Assembly: GCA_910588955.1 (NCBI GenBank)
Contig: CAJURQ010000003.1
Span: 186,001-250,000 of the forward strand
Length of the DNA: 64,000 bases
Direction of reading: 5' to 3'
Origin: an uncultured Lachnospiraceae bacterium
Lineage (GTDB): Bacteria > Bacillota > Clostridia > Lachnospirales > Lachnospiraceae
Positions 52,247 to 60,744 of the stretch are shown here, in pieces. The position numbers and the translations under genes are program-made. Numbering within the stretch: the stretch's first letter is position 1; each line of letters starts with the position of its first letter. The notes under the pieces are model-generated. The model ran no database searches and had not been told where the DNA came from. It saw nothing but the letters and a program-made list of their open reading frames with translations.

Positions 52247-52274
52247 TTGACAAATCATATTGAGGTGATATAAT
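52247..52274 (+). promoter_or_regulatory. Strong sigma-A promoter of the purine-rich RNA
   Basis: TTGACA (52247-52252) and TATAAT (52269-52274), both consensus, with a 16-bp spacer and an AT-rich upstream stretch (TTTTTAAAAAAATTT near 52221) like an UP element. No coding gene starts within 500 bp. Confidence 0.75.
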
Positions 52275-52280
52275 AAACTC

Positions 52281-52660
52281 ATAAAGAAACACTTCACATA
52301 GATAAACTAAAAGAAAGAGAGGTACGGTCCACCAAAAACTTAAAGTAACACATCAGGGAACTACAAGTGAATAGGAGACCACTGAAAAGACGAACGAAAT
52401 CGAGTACATGAAGAGGTTGGCGAATCAGAGAAGAGTCCCGGGAAAGCTCCCATAGAAGAAGAGAAGAGAGCGGATGAGAGAAAAGAGAAGAAATCCGAAG
52501 GGAGAGAGGGAACAGACGCCACAGTATCTAGGATACGAGAGAAGAGATGGAAAGAGGACGTGAGGGAAAGACGGAGGTAAAGGCCATTGGACAGTGAGGT
52601 TTAGAAACGGGTATTGATTCCTTAGAGAATGAATACCCGTTTCGCATTGTATCTTTTTTT
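52281..52660 (+). ncRNA. Candidate non-coding RNA, about 380 nt, purine-rich
   Basis: It runs from the predicted start after the consensus promoter to a hairpin and T-run. The body is dominated by A and G, most strongly at 52453-52515 (GAAGAAGAGAAGAGAG-like runs). Local stems include GTATC-TAG-GATAC (52523-52535) and GGGA-AAG-CTCCC near 52440. No frame longer than about 30 codons starts inside; the longest is ATG 52474 to TGA 52563 (29 residues, very basic), with only a weak ribosome binding site. It does not match the RNase P, tmRNA, SRP or 6S cores that I know. Confidence 0.55.
52605..52660 (+). terminator. Terminator of the purine-rich RNA
   Basis: AAACGGGTATT (52605-52615) pairs perfectly with AATACCCGTTT (52632-52642), with an inner ATTC/GAAT stem. 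The T-run TCTTTTTTT lies at 52652-52660, about ten bases after the stem. Confidence 0.65.
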
Positions 52661-52716
52661 ATTTATCTTATAGGAATCTTAATAAAATCGGGGTGGCTTT
52701 TCCACTAAAAATAGGT

Positions 52717-52776
52717 TATAGTATACTTATGCATACTATATCTTGTATGTGGCTGGCTTTGCGAGCCTGTTATAAT
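52717..52776 (+). promoter_or_regulatory. Palindrome and -10 box upstream of the GH3 gene
   Basis: TATAGTAT (52717-52724) and ATACTATA (52733-52740) form a perfect 8-bp inverted repeat with an 8-bp spacer. A consensus TATAAT lies at 52771-52776; the -35 is unclear. An operator for an unknown regulator is likely. Confidence 0.45.
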
Positions 52777-52822
52777 AGAACTGTTTGGATAAAAGATTTC
52801 AGAAAGGACATGGTTACAGCCG

Positions 52823-54292
52823 ATGGGAAAGCTGCATAAGAGGAGAAAAGGATATTCGGACGAAGAGCTGGATGAAGAAGAGGAAGATTTTGAGGACGAA
52901 GAGGACGAGGACGAAGAAGACGAGGACGATGACGACGAAGAAAACGACGAGATAGAGGATGATGAGGACGAAGAGTATGACGAGGAGGCGGAACGTCGTG
53001 CATACAGGCACAGACGCAGAGTCCGCAACCAGATTATTGTCTATCTGGTGATTTTTTTTGTGGCTGTGGGTATTGCCGGGGGCGGATTTGTAATCGGAAG
53101 GAAAGTGTTTTCGATTGTCCAGCACAAGCGGCAGGAGGCTGAGAAGGAAAAGGCAGCGGAAGAGGCGGCGGAGGAAGAGCCGCCGGAGGAGGAAATGGTG
53201 ATTGATACGCCTGAGCCGGTAGAGGAAGAGCCAGTAGAAGAGGAAGATCTTCTGGGAGGTCTGGCAGAGTCCTATTATTCCGAGATGCCGATTGAGACGA
53301 AGGTGGCGGGGCTCTTTATGGTGACGCCGGAGGCGATAACAGGTGTCAGTACAGCGACGCAGGCGGGAGAGGGTACGCAGGAAGCGCTGAACCAGTACGC
53401 GGTGGGTGGTCTGATTTATTTTGGAAAAAATATTCTGGATGAGGAACAGATCACAACGATGCTTTCGAGCACAACATCCAAAAGCAGTTACCCGATTTTT
53501 CTCGCTGTGGACGAGGAAGGCGGCGACGTCAGCAGGGTTGCGAACAGCAAGGTCGAGGTGACGAAAGTAGATGATATGGCGTCAATCGGCGCGGGCGGTG
53601 ATGCTTCCAAGGCTGTAGAAGCCGGGACGACGATCGGTTCTTACCTGAAAGAGATAGGATTTAATGTGGATTTTGCGCCTGTTGCGGATGTTGCCGGGGA
53701 AGGAAGCGCACTCGGGAACCGTTCTTTTGGATCTGATCCCCAGATGGTGGGTGAGATGGTAGCCGGTGCGGTAAGCGGAATTGAAGGTACGGGTGTGAGC
53801 GCCTGCCTGAAGCATTTTCCGGGTTTGGGAAGCACGACGGAAGATACCCATGACGGCAGGGTGGAGATTACGAAGTCGTTAGATGAAATGCGTGCCTCGG
53901 ATTTTGTGCCCTTTTCCGCAGGCATAGAGGCTGGAGTGGATTTTGTGATGGTCAGTCATGCAGCAGCTCCCGCGTTGGATGAGGAGAATATTCCAAGCTC
54001 CCTGTCAAAGAAAGTGATTACGGATGTTTTGCGGGGAGAACTCGGGTTTGAAGGCGTGGTTATCACGGATGCCTTGGATATGACGGCAATTACAGAGTAT
54101 TATCCGCCAGAGGAAGCGGCGGTGATGGCGCTGGAAGCAGGCGCGGACATGCTGCTTATGCCGGAGGATTTTGAGAAGGCGTATAATGCGGTACTCGCTG
54201 CAGTGCAGGACGGGACCATCTCGGAGGAGCGGATCAACGAGTCTCTGGATCGGATTTATCGGGTGAAGTGCGCAGGGAAGCTGGATAATTAG
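52823..54292 (+). CDS. Membrane-anchored family 3 glycoside hydrolase (beta-N-acetylhexosaminidase, NagZ-like)
   Basis: 489 residues. Residues 10-57 are almost all Asp/Glu, followed by a basic YRHRRRVRNQ and one transmembrane helix (about 70-92), so the acidic part is cytoplasmic and the enzyme is outside. A Glu-rich linker leads to the GH3 domain (about 155-485). The NagZ-type acid/base loop is KHFPGLGSTTEDTH near residue 330, and the nucleophile is the aspartate near 416 in VVITDALDM. It probably trims N-acetylglucosaminides of the cell wall. Long acidic cytoplasmic tails are unusual for this family. Confidence 0.88.
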   Translation: MGKLHKRRKGYSDEELDEEEEDFEDEEDEDEEDEDDDDEENDEIEDDEDEEYDEEAERRAYRHRRRVRNQIIVYLVIFFVAVGIAGGGFVIGRKVFSIVQHKRQEAEKEKAAEEAAEEEPPEEEMVIDTPEPVEEEPVEEEDLLGGLAESYYSEMPIETKVAGLFMVTPEAITGVSTATQAGEGTQEALNQYAVGGLIYFGKNILDEEQITTMLSSTTSKSSYPIFLAVDEEGGDVSRVANSKVEVTKVDDMASIGAGGDASKAVEAGTTIGSYLKEIGFNVDFAPVADVAGEGSALGNRSFGSDPQMVGEMVAGAVSGIEGTGVSACLKHFPGLGSTTEDTHDGRVEITKSLDEMRASDFVPFSAGIEAGVDFVMVSHAAAPALDEENIPSSLSKKVITDVLRGELGFEGVVITDALDMTAITEYYPPEEAAVMALEAGADMLLMPEDFEKAYNAVLAAVQDGTISEERINESLDRIYRVKCAGKLDN

Positions 54293-54430
54293 ATAATAAT
54301 ATAGGAATCGGGTGAGGCGGGGGCATAAGTGATGGGATTCAGTATACACTATTTGAGTGTAAAATAAAATAGCTGTCTATGTTAAGCCCCCTATAATTTT
54401 TTAACAGGGTGAAGTGAAAAATAGTACGGG

Positions 54431-54478
54431 AAGCCTGAGAGTTCAGTTCATAACAGGATTGACTAACAGGCTTTTTTT
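54431..54478 (+). terminator. Probable terminator after the GH3 gene
   Basis: AAGCCTG (54431-54437) pairs with CAGGCTT (54467-54473), followed by seven T residues. The loop is long (29 bases). Confidence 0.55.
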
Positions 54479-54572
54479 ATTTAGAATTGTGAGATATCTG
54501 CAACCGACGATGACGCCTGTTCGTTCTATGGGTGTAGGAACCACATCCCGGCAGGACGAAAGGAGGGAGAGT

Positions 54573-54698
54573 ATGCCGTATGATTTCATCAGGCGTATCA
54601 TTCAGGCGGCCATCGAATTATTCCCGATAGATGAGGCGAAAAAGACGGATATGCTGCGGAGTATTGTGGAACAAAAAACGAAAGAGGAGGATCAATAA
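54573..54698 (+). CDS. 41-residue protein upstream of the zinc-ribbon sigma fusion
   Basis: Starts at ATG 54573 with AGGAGGGAG upstream, better than the in-frame ATG at 54414, which lies in the terminator region. The product is amphipathic and charged (PYDFIRRIIQAAIELFPIDEA, then KKTDMLRSIVEQK). It stops three bases before the next start, so translation of the two is coupled. A regulator or partner of the sigma-like protein is possible, but the family is not known. Confidence 0.6.
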   Translation: MPYDFIRRIIQAAIELFPIDEAKKTDMLRSIVEQKTKEEDQ

Positions 54699-54701
54699 AC
54701 G

Positions 54702-56624
54702 ATGTACTGTATTTTTTGTGGAAAACAAATCACGGACGATTCTAAATTTTGTCCGTATTGCGGCAAGGCTGTCTTACAGGGCGACGAGTTAGCAGAGTTG
54801 GTGGCGGCAGCGCGCACAGGCGATCAGGAAGCTGTCAGCGCCTTGTATGAAAAGACTTACAGTAAGGTCTTTTACACGGTCAGGTCCATGATCAAGGATC
54901 AGGATGCGGTGTTTGACATCGTACAGGACACTTACATAAAAGCATTTGCGCATCTGGACAGTTTTCAGGGCGATACGAAATTTTTGCCGTGGGTACGGCA
55001 GATCGCTGCTAACACAGCCAGAGATTGGTTGAAAAAGAAGCGCCCCATGCTGTTTACGGAGTTGGGTTCAGGCGAAGGGCAGGATACAGCCATGGAGGAA
55101 CTGCTCCCGGATGAGCGCAGTGAGAACCTTCCAGATCAGGTCATCGATCAGGAGGAGACAAAACGTCTGATTCGCGAAATCATTGAGGAATTGCCTGAGG
55201 ATCAGCGTGCTGCCATCGGCATGTTTTACTATGGGGAGATGTCGGTAAAAGAGATTGCCGATGCCATGGGTGTCTCTGAGAGCGCGGTCAAGAGCCGCCT
55301 GATGTATGGACGCAAGAAAATCGAAAAGAAAGTGCTGGAACTGGAAAAACAGGGTACGAAGCTTTACGGTCTGGCTCCGATTCCGTTCCTGCTTCTGCTG
55401 TTCCGCAATCAAAAGGTATATGGGGCCGAGGCACCGGATGGTCGGATGCTTCAAAACATCTTAGCTTCGCAACCCATGGGAGCAGCCACGGCGGCTGGCA
55501 GCATTGGCGCATTGAAAATTGGTCTCATTGCGTTTTCCGCCGTTGCAGTTGTCGGGCTGGGCGCGTTTGGCGTGCCGCGGATTGCCGATCGACTGATCGA
55601 GCAGCAGGAACCGGCAGCCATTGAGGAAGTTATTGACGAGGGGTCGGAGGAGACTGCTCTCATTGACGAAGAATCGGAGGAACCCGCTCTCATCGAGGAG
55701 GAACCGGAGGAAGATGATCCTGTCGATGAGGCGCGGGAGCAGTACCGTATCATCATCAGCCAGGCGGACAGTTATGAATATGGGGAAGCCATCCCGGACC
55801 TTGAGACGATAGGGTATCGCTATGCGCTGGTACAGATGCAGCCGAATGATCCGGTGCGGACACTGCTGCTGGAAAAGGAAGAAGGAGGGTGGGCGTACGT
55901 GAAAAATACGCTCGTTTTCCAATATGATCCGAACACGAAGACGGTTTATCATCCTGTGGAAGCGATTGGAAGCGATATCCGCGGCGGGCTCTCCATGGCA
56001 GGGGACGGATACGGAATGATGAGTTTGGCATGGTCCGGCGGAACCGGGGAAGGCGATGTGACACGAATTACGCTGGACGGAGATTCTCTCAATCAGGATA
56101 CCATTTGGACAGGGCGGATCGACCAGATGCCTGACTCGATTACCTTTATTGAGATCGAATGGCACGAGATTGGGGATCTGTCCGCGCTGGATGACGGGGC
56201 AGCGTCTGATTCGGGGGAGACATCGACGTCCGGGTCTGCCGACAATGGTGCGCTTCCCACCGATGGGGACCGCATTGTGCTCACCGGCTCTGTCGGCACA
56301 TACGGTTATGACGAAATAGTCGAACTGCAGGGAGAACCTGATGCGAATGCTTTCGATGAGCGTTGGATGGAGTATGCCCAAAGCAGGACCTATCGCGTGA
56401 TTTTATTGGATACGCCGCAGTTTTTGCGTCTTCACAGTGGAGCAGATGATGACTATTTTAGCAGTGAGGCAAGGATGATCAGTATTGAAGAGGCTGACGG
56501 TATGGAACAGTATGAGGGGCAGCATATCACGTTCAGCATTGATCCGGCCCATTCCTATTGGCCCAGCGACACATCGCTTCCCTTGGGACAGCCCATTACC
56601 GAAGATATTCATGTGCTTGATTAA
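54702..56624 (+). CDS. Zinc-ribbon/ECF sigma factor/transmembrane/extracytoplasmic fusion protein
   Basis: 640 residues. The N-terminal zinc ribbon has C3-C6 and C17-C20. ECF sigma region 2 lies at about 35-105 (AVFDIVQDTYIKAFAHLDSF), and region 4 at about 160-210 (LPEDQRAAIGMFYYGEMSVKEIA, then SESAVKSRLMYGRKK). A hydrophobic helix follows near 268-288, a Glu-rich linker, and an extracytoplasmic C-terminal half of about 290 residues with no known fold. Sigma factors are normally soluble and separate, so a membrane-tethered self-contained sensor is suggested. Whether it still binds RNA polymerase is untested. Confidence 0.82.
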   Translation: MYCIFCGKQITDDSKFCPYCGKAVLQGDELAELVAAARTGDQEAVSALYEKTYSKVFYTVRSMIKDQDAVFDIVQDTYIKAFAHLDSFQGDTKFLPWVRQIAANTARDWLKKKRPMLFTELGSGEGQDTAMEELLPDERSENLPDQVIDQEETKRLIREIIEELPEDQRAAIGMFYYGEMSVKEIADAMGVSESAVKSRLMYGRKKIEKKVLELEKQGTKLYGLAPIPFLLLLFRNQKVYGAEAPDGRMLQNILASQPMGAATAAGSIGALKIGLIAFSAVAVVGLGAFGVPRIADRLIEQQEPAAIEEVIDEGSEETALIDEESEEPALIEEEPEEDDPVDEAREQYRIIISQADSYEYGEAIPDLETIGYRYALVQMQPNDPVRTLLLEKEEGGWAYVKNTLVFQYDPNTKTVYHPVEAIGSDIRGGLSMAGDGYGMMSLAWSGGTGEGDVTRITLDGDSLNQDTIWTGRIDQMPDSITFIEIEWHEIGDLSALDDGAASDSGETSTSGSADNGALPTDGDRIVLTGSVGTYGYDEIVELQGEPDANAFDERWMEYAQSRTYRVILLDTPQFLRLHSGADDDYFSSEARMISIEEADGMEQYEGQHITFSIDPAHSYWPSDTSLPLGQPITEDIHVLD

Positions 56625-56666
56625 AAATTTTTAAAAAATTAGAAAAAAATGCAACCACCCCTTTTG

Positions 56667-56713
56667 TTCAATCGTTTCATAGGTGTAAACCAATGAAACG
56701 ATTGACTTTTTTT
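56667..56713 (+). terminator. Terminator after the sigma fusion gene
   Basis: TTCAATCGTTTCAT (56667-56680) pairs with ATGAAACGATTGA (56693-56705), followed by a T-run to 56713. A run of ten G residues follows at 56715-56724. Confidence 0.75.
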
Positions 56714-56812
56714 CGGGGGGGGGGTGTAAAATGGAAATGGTATGAGAGGGAAACAGCGGATCACGAAAAAACCATACTGCAGATAAATCAGGATAAGAGG
56801 AGGAGTTATGTC

Positions 56813-57307
56813 ATGAAATGTTTTAACCACACGGAAAGGGAAGCAGTCGCAACCTGTCAAAAATGTGGGAAGGGATTGTGTAAGGAGTGCGCTGAAAAGT
56901 ATACGCCCTGCATGTGTGATACCTGCGCGGAACAGACCCGAAAGAATCAACAGCAGCAAGCCCAAAATAAGGAAGAACAGAGAAAGCAGAAATACAAGGA
57001 TGCTCTGGTTGACACCCGCGGCGAGTTCATAAAAACCGCTGTTATCGGTATTGTCGTCGCTTCCATTTGGATATGGTATTCGTATCATAATCAGCAGGGT
57101 CTTCATGAAGATTACGGTTTGGGAGATTGGTTTGGGATGTTCTTCGTTGCATTCTGTATTCCGTTTGGATGGAAAGTGCTTACCTATCTGCAATCGTTTA
57201 TCCCTATTTCCATTTTTGGGACATGGTGGTTTTGGATTATATATACAGCAGTTAAGGCGTGTCTTTCGGCTCTCGTTGGAATCCCTGCCTTTTTTATCAG
57301 CTTGTGA
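56813..57307 (+). CDS. B-box-type zinc-binding membrane protein
   Basis: 164 residues from the ATG at 56813, with AGGAGGAG upstream; an in-frame ATG at 56693 lies before the poly-G tract and in a terminator hairpin. The N-terminus, CFNHTEREAVATCQKCGKGLC then CMCDTC, is a B-box/zinc-finger pattern. A charged linker (about 45-70) is followed by three or so transmembrane helices. The role is unknown; the family is common in Clostridia as zinc-finger plus membrane proteins. Confidence 0.75.
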   Translation: MKCFNHTEREAVATCQKCGKGLCKECAEKYTPCMCDTCAEQTRKNQQQQAQNKEEQRKQKYKDALVDTRGEFIKTAVIGIVVASIWIWYSYHNQQGLHEDYGLGDWFGMFFVAFCIPFGWKVLTYLQSFIPISIFGTWWFWIIYTAVKACLSALVGIPAFFISL

Positions 57308-57422
57308 AAACAATCCTGACCCAAAGAAAAATTAACAAGCTGAAATAGCAGTATTTTACGAATCTGTATGTACCGGAGAAGTGATGGAACAAATAAAAAT
57401 CAGAATATCAGGAGAAAAAATA

Positions 57423-57848
57423 ATGAAAAAGAATGTACTTGTTTTAGCCTTTGTTTTTATGTTGGTCTTGGTTGGGTGTGGCTCTAAGCCTACGCTTGCA
57501 GAGTTGGTCGAAAGCGATGAGGTTGTTGCCGGCGAAGAAGCGGCTAATGCTGAATTGGCAAAGAGCGGTTTAGGGCTTCGCTTAAAATACGCTGCCGATG
57601 GTGAGGATGTTTTAGTGTTCTCCTATATCTTTGAAGATTATCAGCAGTTGGCAGGACTTAACCAGAGTGACATTGACGCTGAATTTTCCGGAATGTTGAG
57701 CAACTTAAGCGGAGCGGCAAACTTAAATGCTTTTTTCAAGGAGTGCGAAGAAACTACAGGCACACCGCTTAAATGTATCCGTATGCAAATTGTCAATGCT
57801 GACGGTACTGTAATTTATTCACAAGAATATTTAGACACACAACAATAA
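57423..57848 (+). CDS. DUF4854-type lipoprotein
   Basis: 141 residues from the ATG at 57423 (AGGAG upstream). A signal peptide ends in the lipobox LVGC (C19). The mature part starts with SKPTLAELVESDEV and has the alternating strands and DYQQLAGLNQSD seen in DUF4854 proteins. The function is unknown. An in-frame ATG at 57381 has no good ribosome binding site. Confidence 0.75.
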   Translation: MKKNVLVLAFVFMLVLVGCGSKPTLAELVESDEVVAGEEAANAELAKSGLGLRLKYAADGEDVLVFSYIFEDYQQLAGLNQSDIDAEFSGMLSNLSGAANLNAFFKECEETTGTPLKCIRMQIVNADGTVIYSQEYLDTQQ

Positions 57849-57881
57849 GCATCATTAAAGGTGAAAGGAGTATTACTGCCA

Positions 57882-57920
57882 TGAAATGTTTTAGCACTAT
57901 GGTAAGAAAAGGAATTTAAA
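57882..57920 (+). pseudogene. Start fragment of a gene like the B-box protein gene
   Basis: After AAAGGAG, ATG opens a frame of only 12 codons (MKCFSTMVRKGI, stop 57917-57919). The first four residues and the preceding bases copy those of the gene at 56813. It is probably a remnant of a truncated duplicate. Confidence 0.3.
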
Positions 57921-57966
57921 GTTTATCAATATACAAAAAATAAAGAAAGGAAAAAGGTGATTGAGT

Positions 57967-60705
57967 ATGAAGAAAACAATCATGAAACTGGTGGCAGGAC
58001 TGCTCGCTATGGCTGTCTGTTTTGGAAACACTTCCATGACAACCCTCGCGGCAGCGCCGGACGAGACATTCGCGTTTTCCAAGAAGGCAGTCTCCATGAA
58101 CGAAGGCGAGTATGCGACTATTGAGACAACTGCATCGCAGCCCCTCGAGTGGTCAGCAGCTAACGCGAAGATCGTGGACGTCAATGAGGACGGCGTCGTT
58201 TACGGCAAGAAGCAGGGTTCCACGAAAGTGACGGCAAAGCTGGGCACCGTCAAAAAGACGGTAAGTGTGAAGGTAATCCGTTCCACCCTGCGTCTCAACA
58301 AGGGAGATATCACGCTTTATGTGGGAAATGACGGCGCGACGTCTTTCAGGCTGAAAGGCACGGTCCGCGGTGCGGGTAAAAACATCTCTTTTGAGAGCTC
58401 CGACCCGGAGATCGCAGTGGTTGACGCAAACGGCAATGTGACAGGCATGTCGGAAGGCACGGCACTCATCACGGCACGCGCGAACAACAATTACGCATAC
58501 TGCAAAGTGAATGTGCTGGAAAAAGGTATCACCCTTAATAACAGCTCGCTGAACCTTGCAACGAAGGGTGTCGGCAGTTCCATCAAACTGCTTGCCGACG
58601 TGGTCGGCCCTAAAAAGAACATCAAGTGGACGACTTCCGACAAGACAGTGGCGACTGTTTCCGGCGGCACGGTACGTGGCAGGAAGGAAGGCAGCGCGGT
58701 TATCACAGCAACAGCAAACGGCGTTTCCACATCCTGTTATGTGACGGTATATGGCCCGGAAACGTTCGAGGAACAGGTTGGCAAGAAAGTAAAGAAGACT
58801 CAGGTGTTCACCACTTACGGGCTGAGCGAGTCACAGGTAACCCTCTATGCGGGCATGAAGAAAGCGGACGCAAAGCAGTTGAAATGCAGTGCGCCGAAGA
58901 AAGACAAGGTACGCTGGATCAGTTCCGATGAGAATGTCGCACAGGTTTTGAACAACGGCAAGGTGATCGCTGTAGGTGAAGGCACGGCGTATATCTCCGT
59001 TGAAAGTGATGTGAACCCGGAATATGCCAGCGCAAAGTGCCGTGTTGACGTGAAGGCGTCCACAGTGGATATCGCGGAAGATTCCGTCACCGTGAAGACC
59101 AAGGGCGCAAAGCAGAAATATACACTGACGAGTACGGTATCGGGTAAGAATAAGAACATCTCATGGAAGTCTTCCAACACAAAGGTAGCTACCGTGAGCC
59201 GGGGTATCGTGACAGGTAAGAAGGAAGGCACCGCTGTCATTACGGCAACCGCAAACGGGGTGTCCGATACTGTTACCGTGAATGTTGTTGCTTATGATGA
59301 CACGATGCGTCTGGCAGACGAGGCAGAAAAGCCCGCGGTGCATGTGCATACATGGAGTGACTGGGCAGTTTCCGTGAAAGCACCCGCAGGCGGTATGGGC
59401 AGAGAGTCCAGATACTGCACCACATGTAAGATGGTCCAGAACCGCAGTTATACGGCTCCCGAGCAGGAAGAGCCCGAAAAGCCGGAAAAGCCCGAAGAAC
59501 CTGAAAAGCCTGACTGCCTGAAAGGTCTGGCGCCCCATACATGGTCTGAGTGGAAGGATGACGCCGAGGCATCCGAGAAGCTTGGTGTGAAGGTTGAGAG
59601 CCGTACTTGTAGTGTATGTGGTCAGAAAGAGACGCAGAAGCCCGGTCAGTCCTATACGGAGCCCGGCTGCATGAACGGTCTTGGCGAACACACATGGGGC
59701 GAATGGCTGTGGGATTCCAGTGAATCCAACGCAAGGGGTAAGGATACCGAGTCCAGGACATGTGAAGTATGCGGGAAGAATGAGTACCGCGACGCAGAAA
59801 ACCAGAAGGGTGACGGCAGTCAGGCAACCGTGACCGTATACCACTGGCCTTGTAAATGCGGCGCTGATTTCTCTGATATTGATTCGTCCGCAGCGCTTAA
59901 GGCACTGGGGCAGCATCTCACTGAGAGTGAGCAGAGCGGCAGATGGACCTGCGAAGGCATGACCAGATGGACGGAAGAGGTGATGGAAGAAGAATGGGCA
60001 GACAGAAATCATAAGGACGAAGGTACTGAGACCGGGAAGAAGCCCGTGATCAAACAGATCATCCATTATAATTGTGTCTGCGGCTATGATACGACTGATA
60101 AAGATGCGTTTGAACGGCATGGGATTGAAGGTGCAAGGAAGGGTGAGTACCATAATTGGCACGAGTGGATCGAAGAAGTGGAAGTGTGGGAAGATGACGA
60201 CACCCAGACAGGTACTGAGACTGGTGATGATACCGAGACAGGTACTGAGACTGGTGACGATACCCAGACAGGTACTGAGACAGGTGATGATACCGAGACA
60301 GGTACCGAGACAGGTGATGACACCCAGACAGGTACCGATACTGGTACTGAGACTGGTGATGATACCGAGACAGGTACTGAGACTGGTGGCGGCACTGGTA
60401 TAGTATGGCAGCCGGATACAGGCGATGACGGTGATTCGGCATCCGCTTCCGCAGGATGTGACGCGTCTGTAACGATCCCGGAAGAGCCCGAAACAGAAGA
60501 GCCCGCACCCGAAGAGCCGGAGAAGAAACCCGTGATCAAGACGATCTACTACCGTACTTGCGCCTGTGGTGCTAAGTTTTCAGCGGAAATTATCGAAGAT
60601 CTTGAGAAAGCTCACATGGAACATTGTCTTGAGGTTGTGAAAAATCCTGATGGCAAACTTCACAACTACGTTGACTGGCGCGAAGAAGTGGAAGTATACG
60701 AGTAA
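57967..60705 (+). CDS. Secreted multi-domain protein with bacterial Ig-like (Big_2) domains
   Basis: 912 residues from the ATG at 57967, with AAAGGTG upstream; TTG 57961 is less likely. The signal peptide ends near TLAAAPDE (about residue 30). Four or five Big_2 domains span residues 33-445, each with a VSVNVT-type start and the motif KKEGTAVITATANGVS. Several Cys-rich modules follow (HTWSDW, then C-x2-C; HTWSEW, CSVCGQK; HTWGEW, CEVCGKN; YHWPCKCGADFS; HYNCVCGYD; YRTCACGAKFS). A run of TGTETGDD-type repeats lies at about 748-807. No LPxTG or membrane anchor is seen. It is probably a cell-surface or matrix protein. Confidence 0.88.
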   Translation: MKKTIMKLVAGLLAMAVCFGNTSMTTLAAAPDETFAFSKKAVSMNEGEYATIETTASQPLEWSAANAKIVDVNEDGVVYGKKQGSTKVTAKLGTVKKTVSVKVIRSTLRLNKGDITLYVGNDGATSFRLKGTVRGAGKNISFESSDPEIAVVDANGNVTGMSEGTALITARANNNYAYCKVNVLEKGITLNNSSLNLATKGVGSSIKLLADVVGPKKNIKWTTSDKTVATVSGGTVRGRKEGSAVITATANGVSTSCYVTVYGPETFEEQVGKKVKKTQVFTTYGLSESQVTLYAGMKKADAKQLKCSAPKKDKVRWISSDENVAQVLNNGKVIAVGEGTAYISVESDVNPEYASAKCRVDVKASTVDIAEDSVTVKTKGAKQKYTLTSTVSGKNKNISWKSSNTKVATVSRGIVTGKKEGTAVITATANGVSDTVTVNVVAYDDTMRLADEAEKPAVHVHTWSDWAVSVKAPAGGMGRESRYCTTCKMVQNRSYTAPEQEEPEKPEKPEEPEKPDCLKGLAPHTWSEWKDDAEASEKLGVKVESRTCSVCGQKETQKPGQSYTEPGCMNGLGEHTWGEWLWDSSESNARGKDTESRTCEVCGKNEYRDAENQKGDGSQATVTVYHWPCKCGADFSDIDSSAALKALGQHLTESEQSGRWTCEGMTRWTEEVMEEEWADRNHKDEGTETGKKPVIKQIIHYNCVCGYDTTDKDAFERHGIEGARKGEYHNWHEWIEEVEVWEDDDTQTGTETGDDTETGTETGDDTQTGTETGDDTETGTETGDDTQTGTDTGTETGDDTETGTETGGGTGIVWQPDTGDDGDSASASAGCDASVTIPEEPETEEPAPEEPEKKPVIKTIYYRTCACGAKFSAEIIEDLEKAHMEHCLEVVKNPDGKLHNYVDWREEVEVYE
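60203..60390 (+). repeat. Tandem repeat inside the Big_2 protein gene
   Basis: Direct repeats of a 30-base unit, GGTACTGAGACTGGTGATGA then TACCGAGACA, with 15-base half-units, coding for the Thr/Gly/Asp-rich T-G-D-D-T-x-T-G-T-E repeats. Copies differ by a few bases. Copy number is likely to vary. Confidence 0.8.
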
Positions 60706-60711
60706 CAGGAC

Positions 60712-60744
60712 AGGGCTGGGGATAAACCCCGGCCCTTTATCTTT
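60712..60744 (+). terminator. Rho-independent terminator after the Big_2 gene
   Basis: AGGGCTGGGG (60712-60721) pairs with CCCCGGCCCT (60727-60736) with one wobble pair, loop ATAAA, then a long T-run. Confidence 0.85.

Noticed and set aside
52281..52660. RNase P RNA, tmRNA or 6S RNA as the identity of the purine-rich transcript
   Set aside because: The conserved cores (such as the GAGGAAAGTC block of RNase P or the alanine acceptor end of tmRNA) are absent, and the A/G bias is too strong for these compact structures.
60203..60390. Regular repeats that could be taken for a CRISPR array
   Set aside because: The repeats are contiguous without unique spacers, stay in frame and code for a Thr/Gly/Asp-rich linker.
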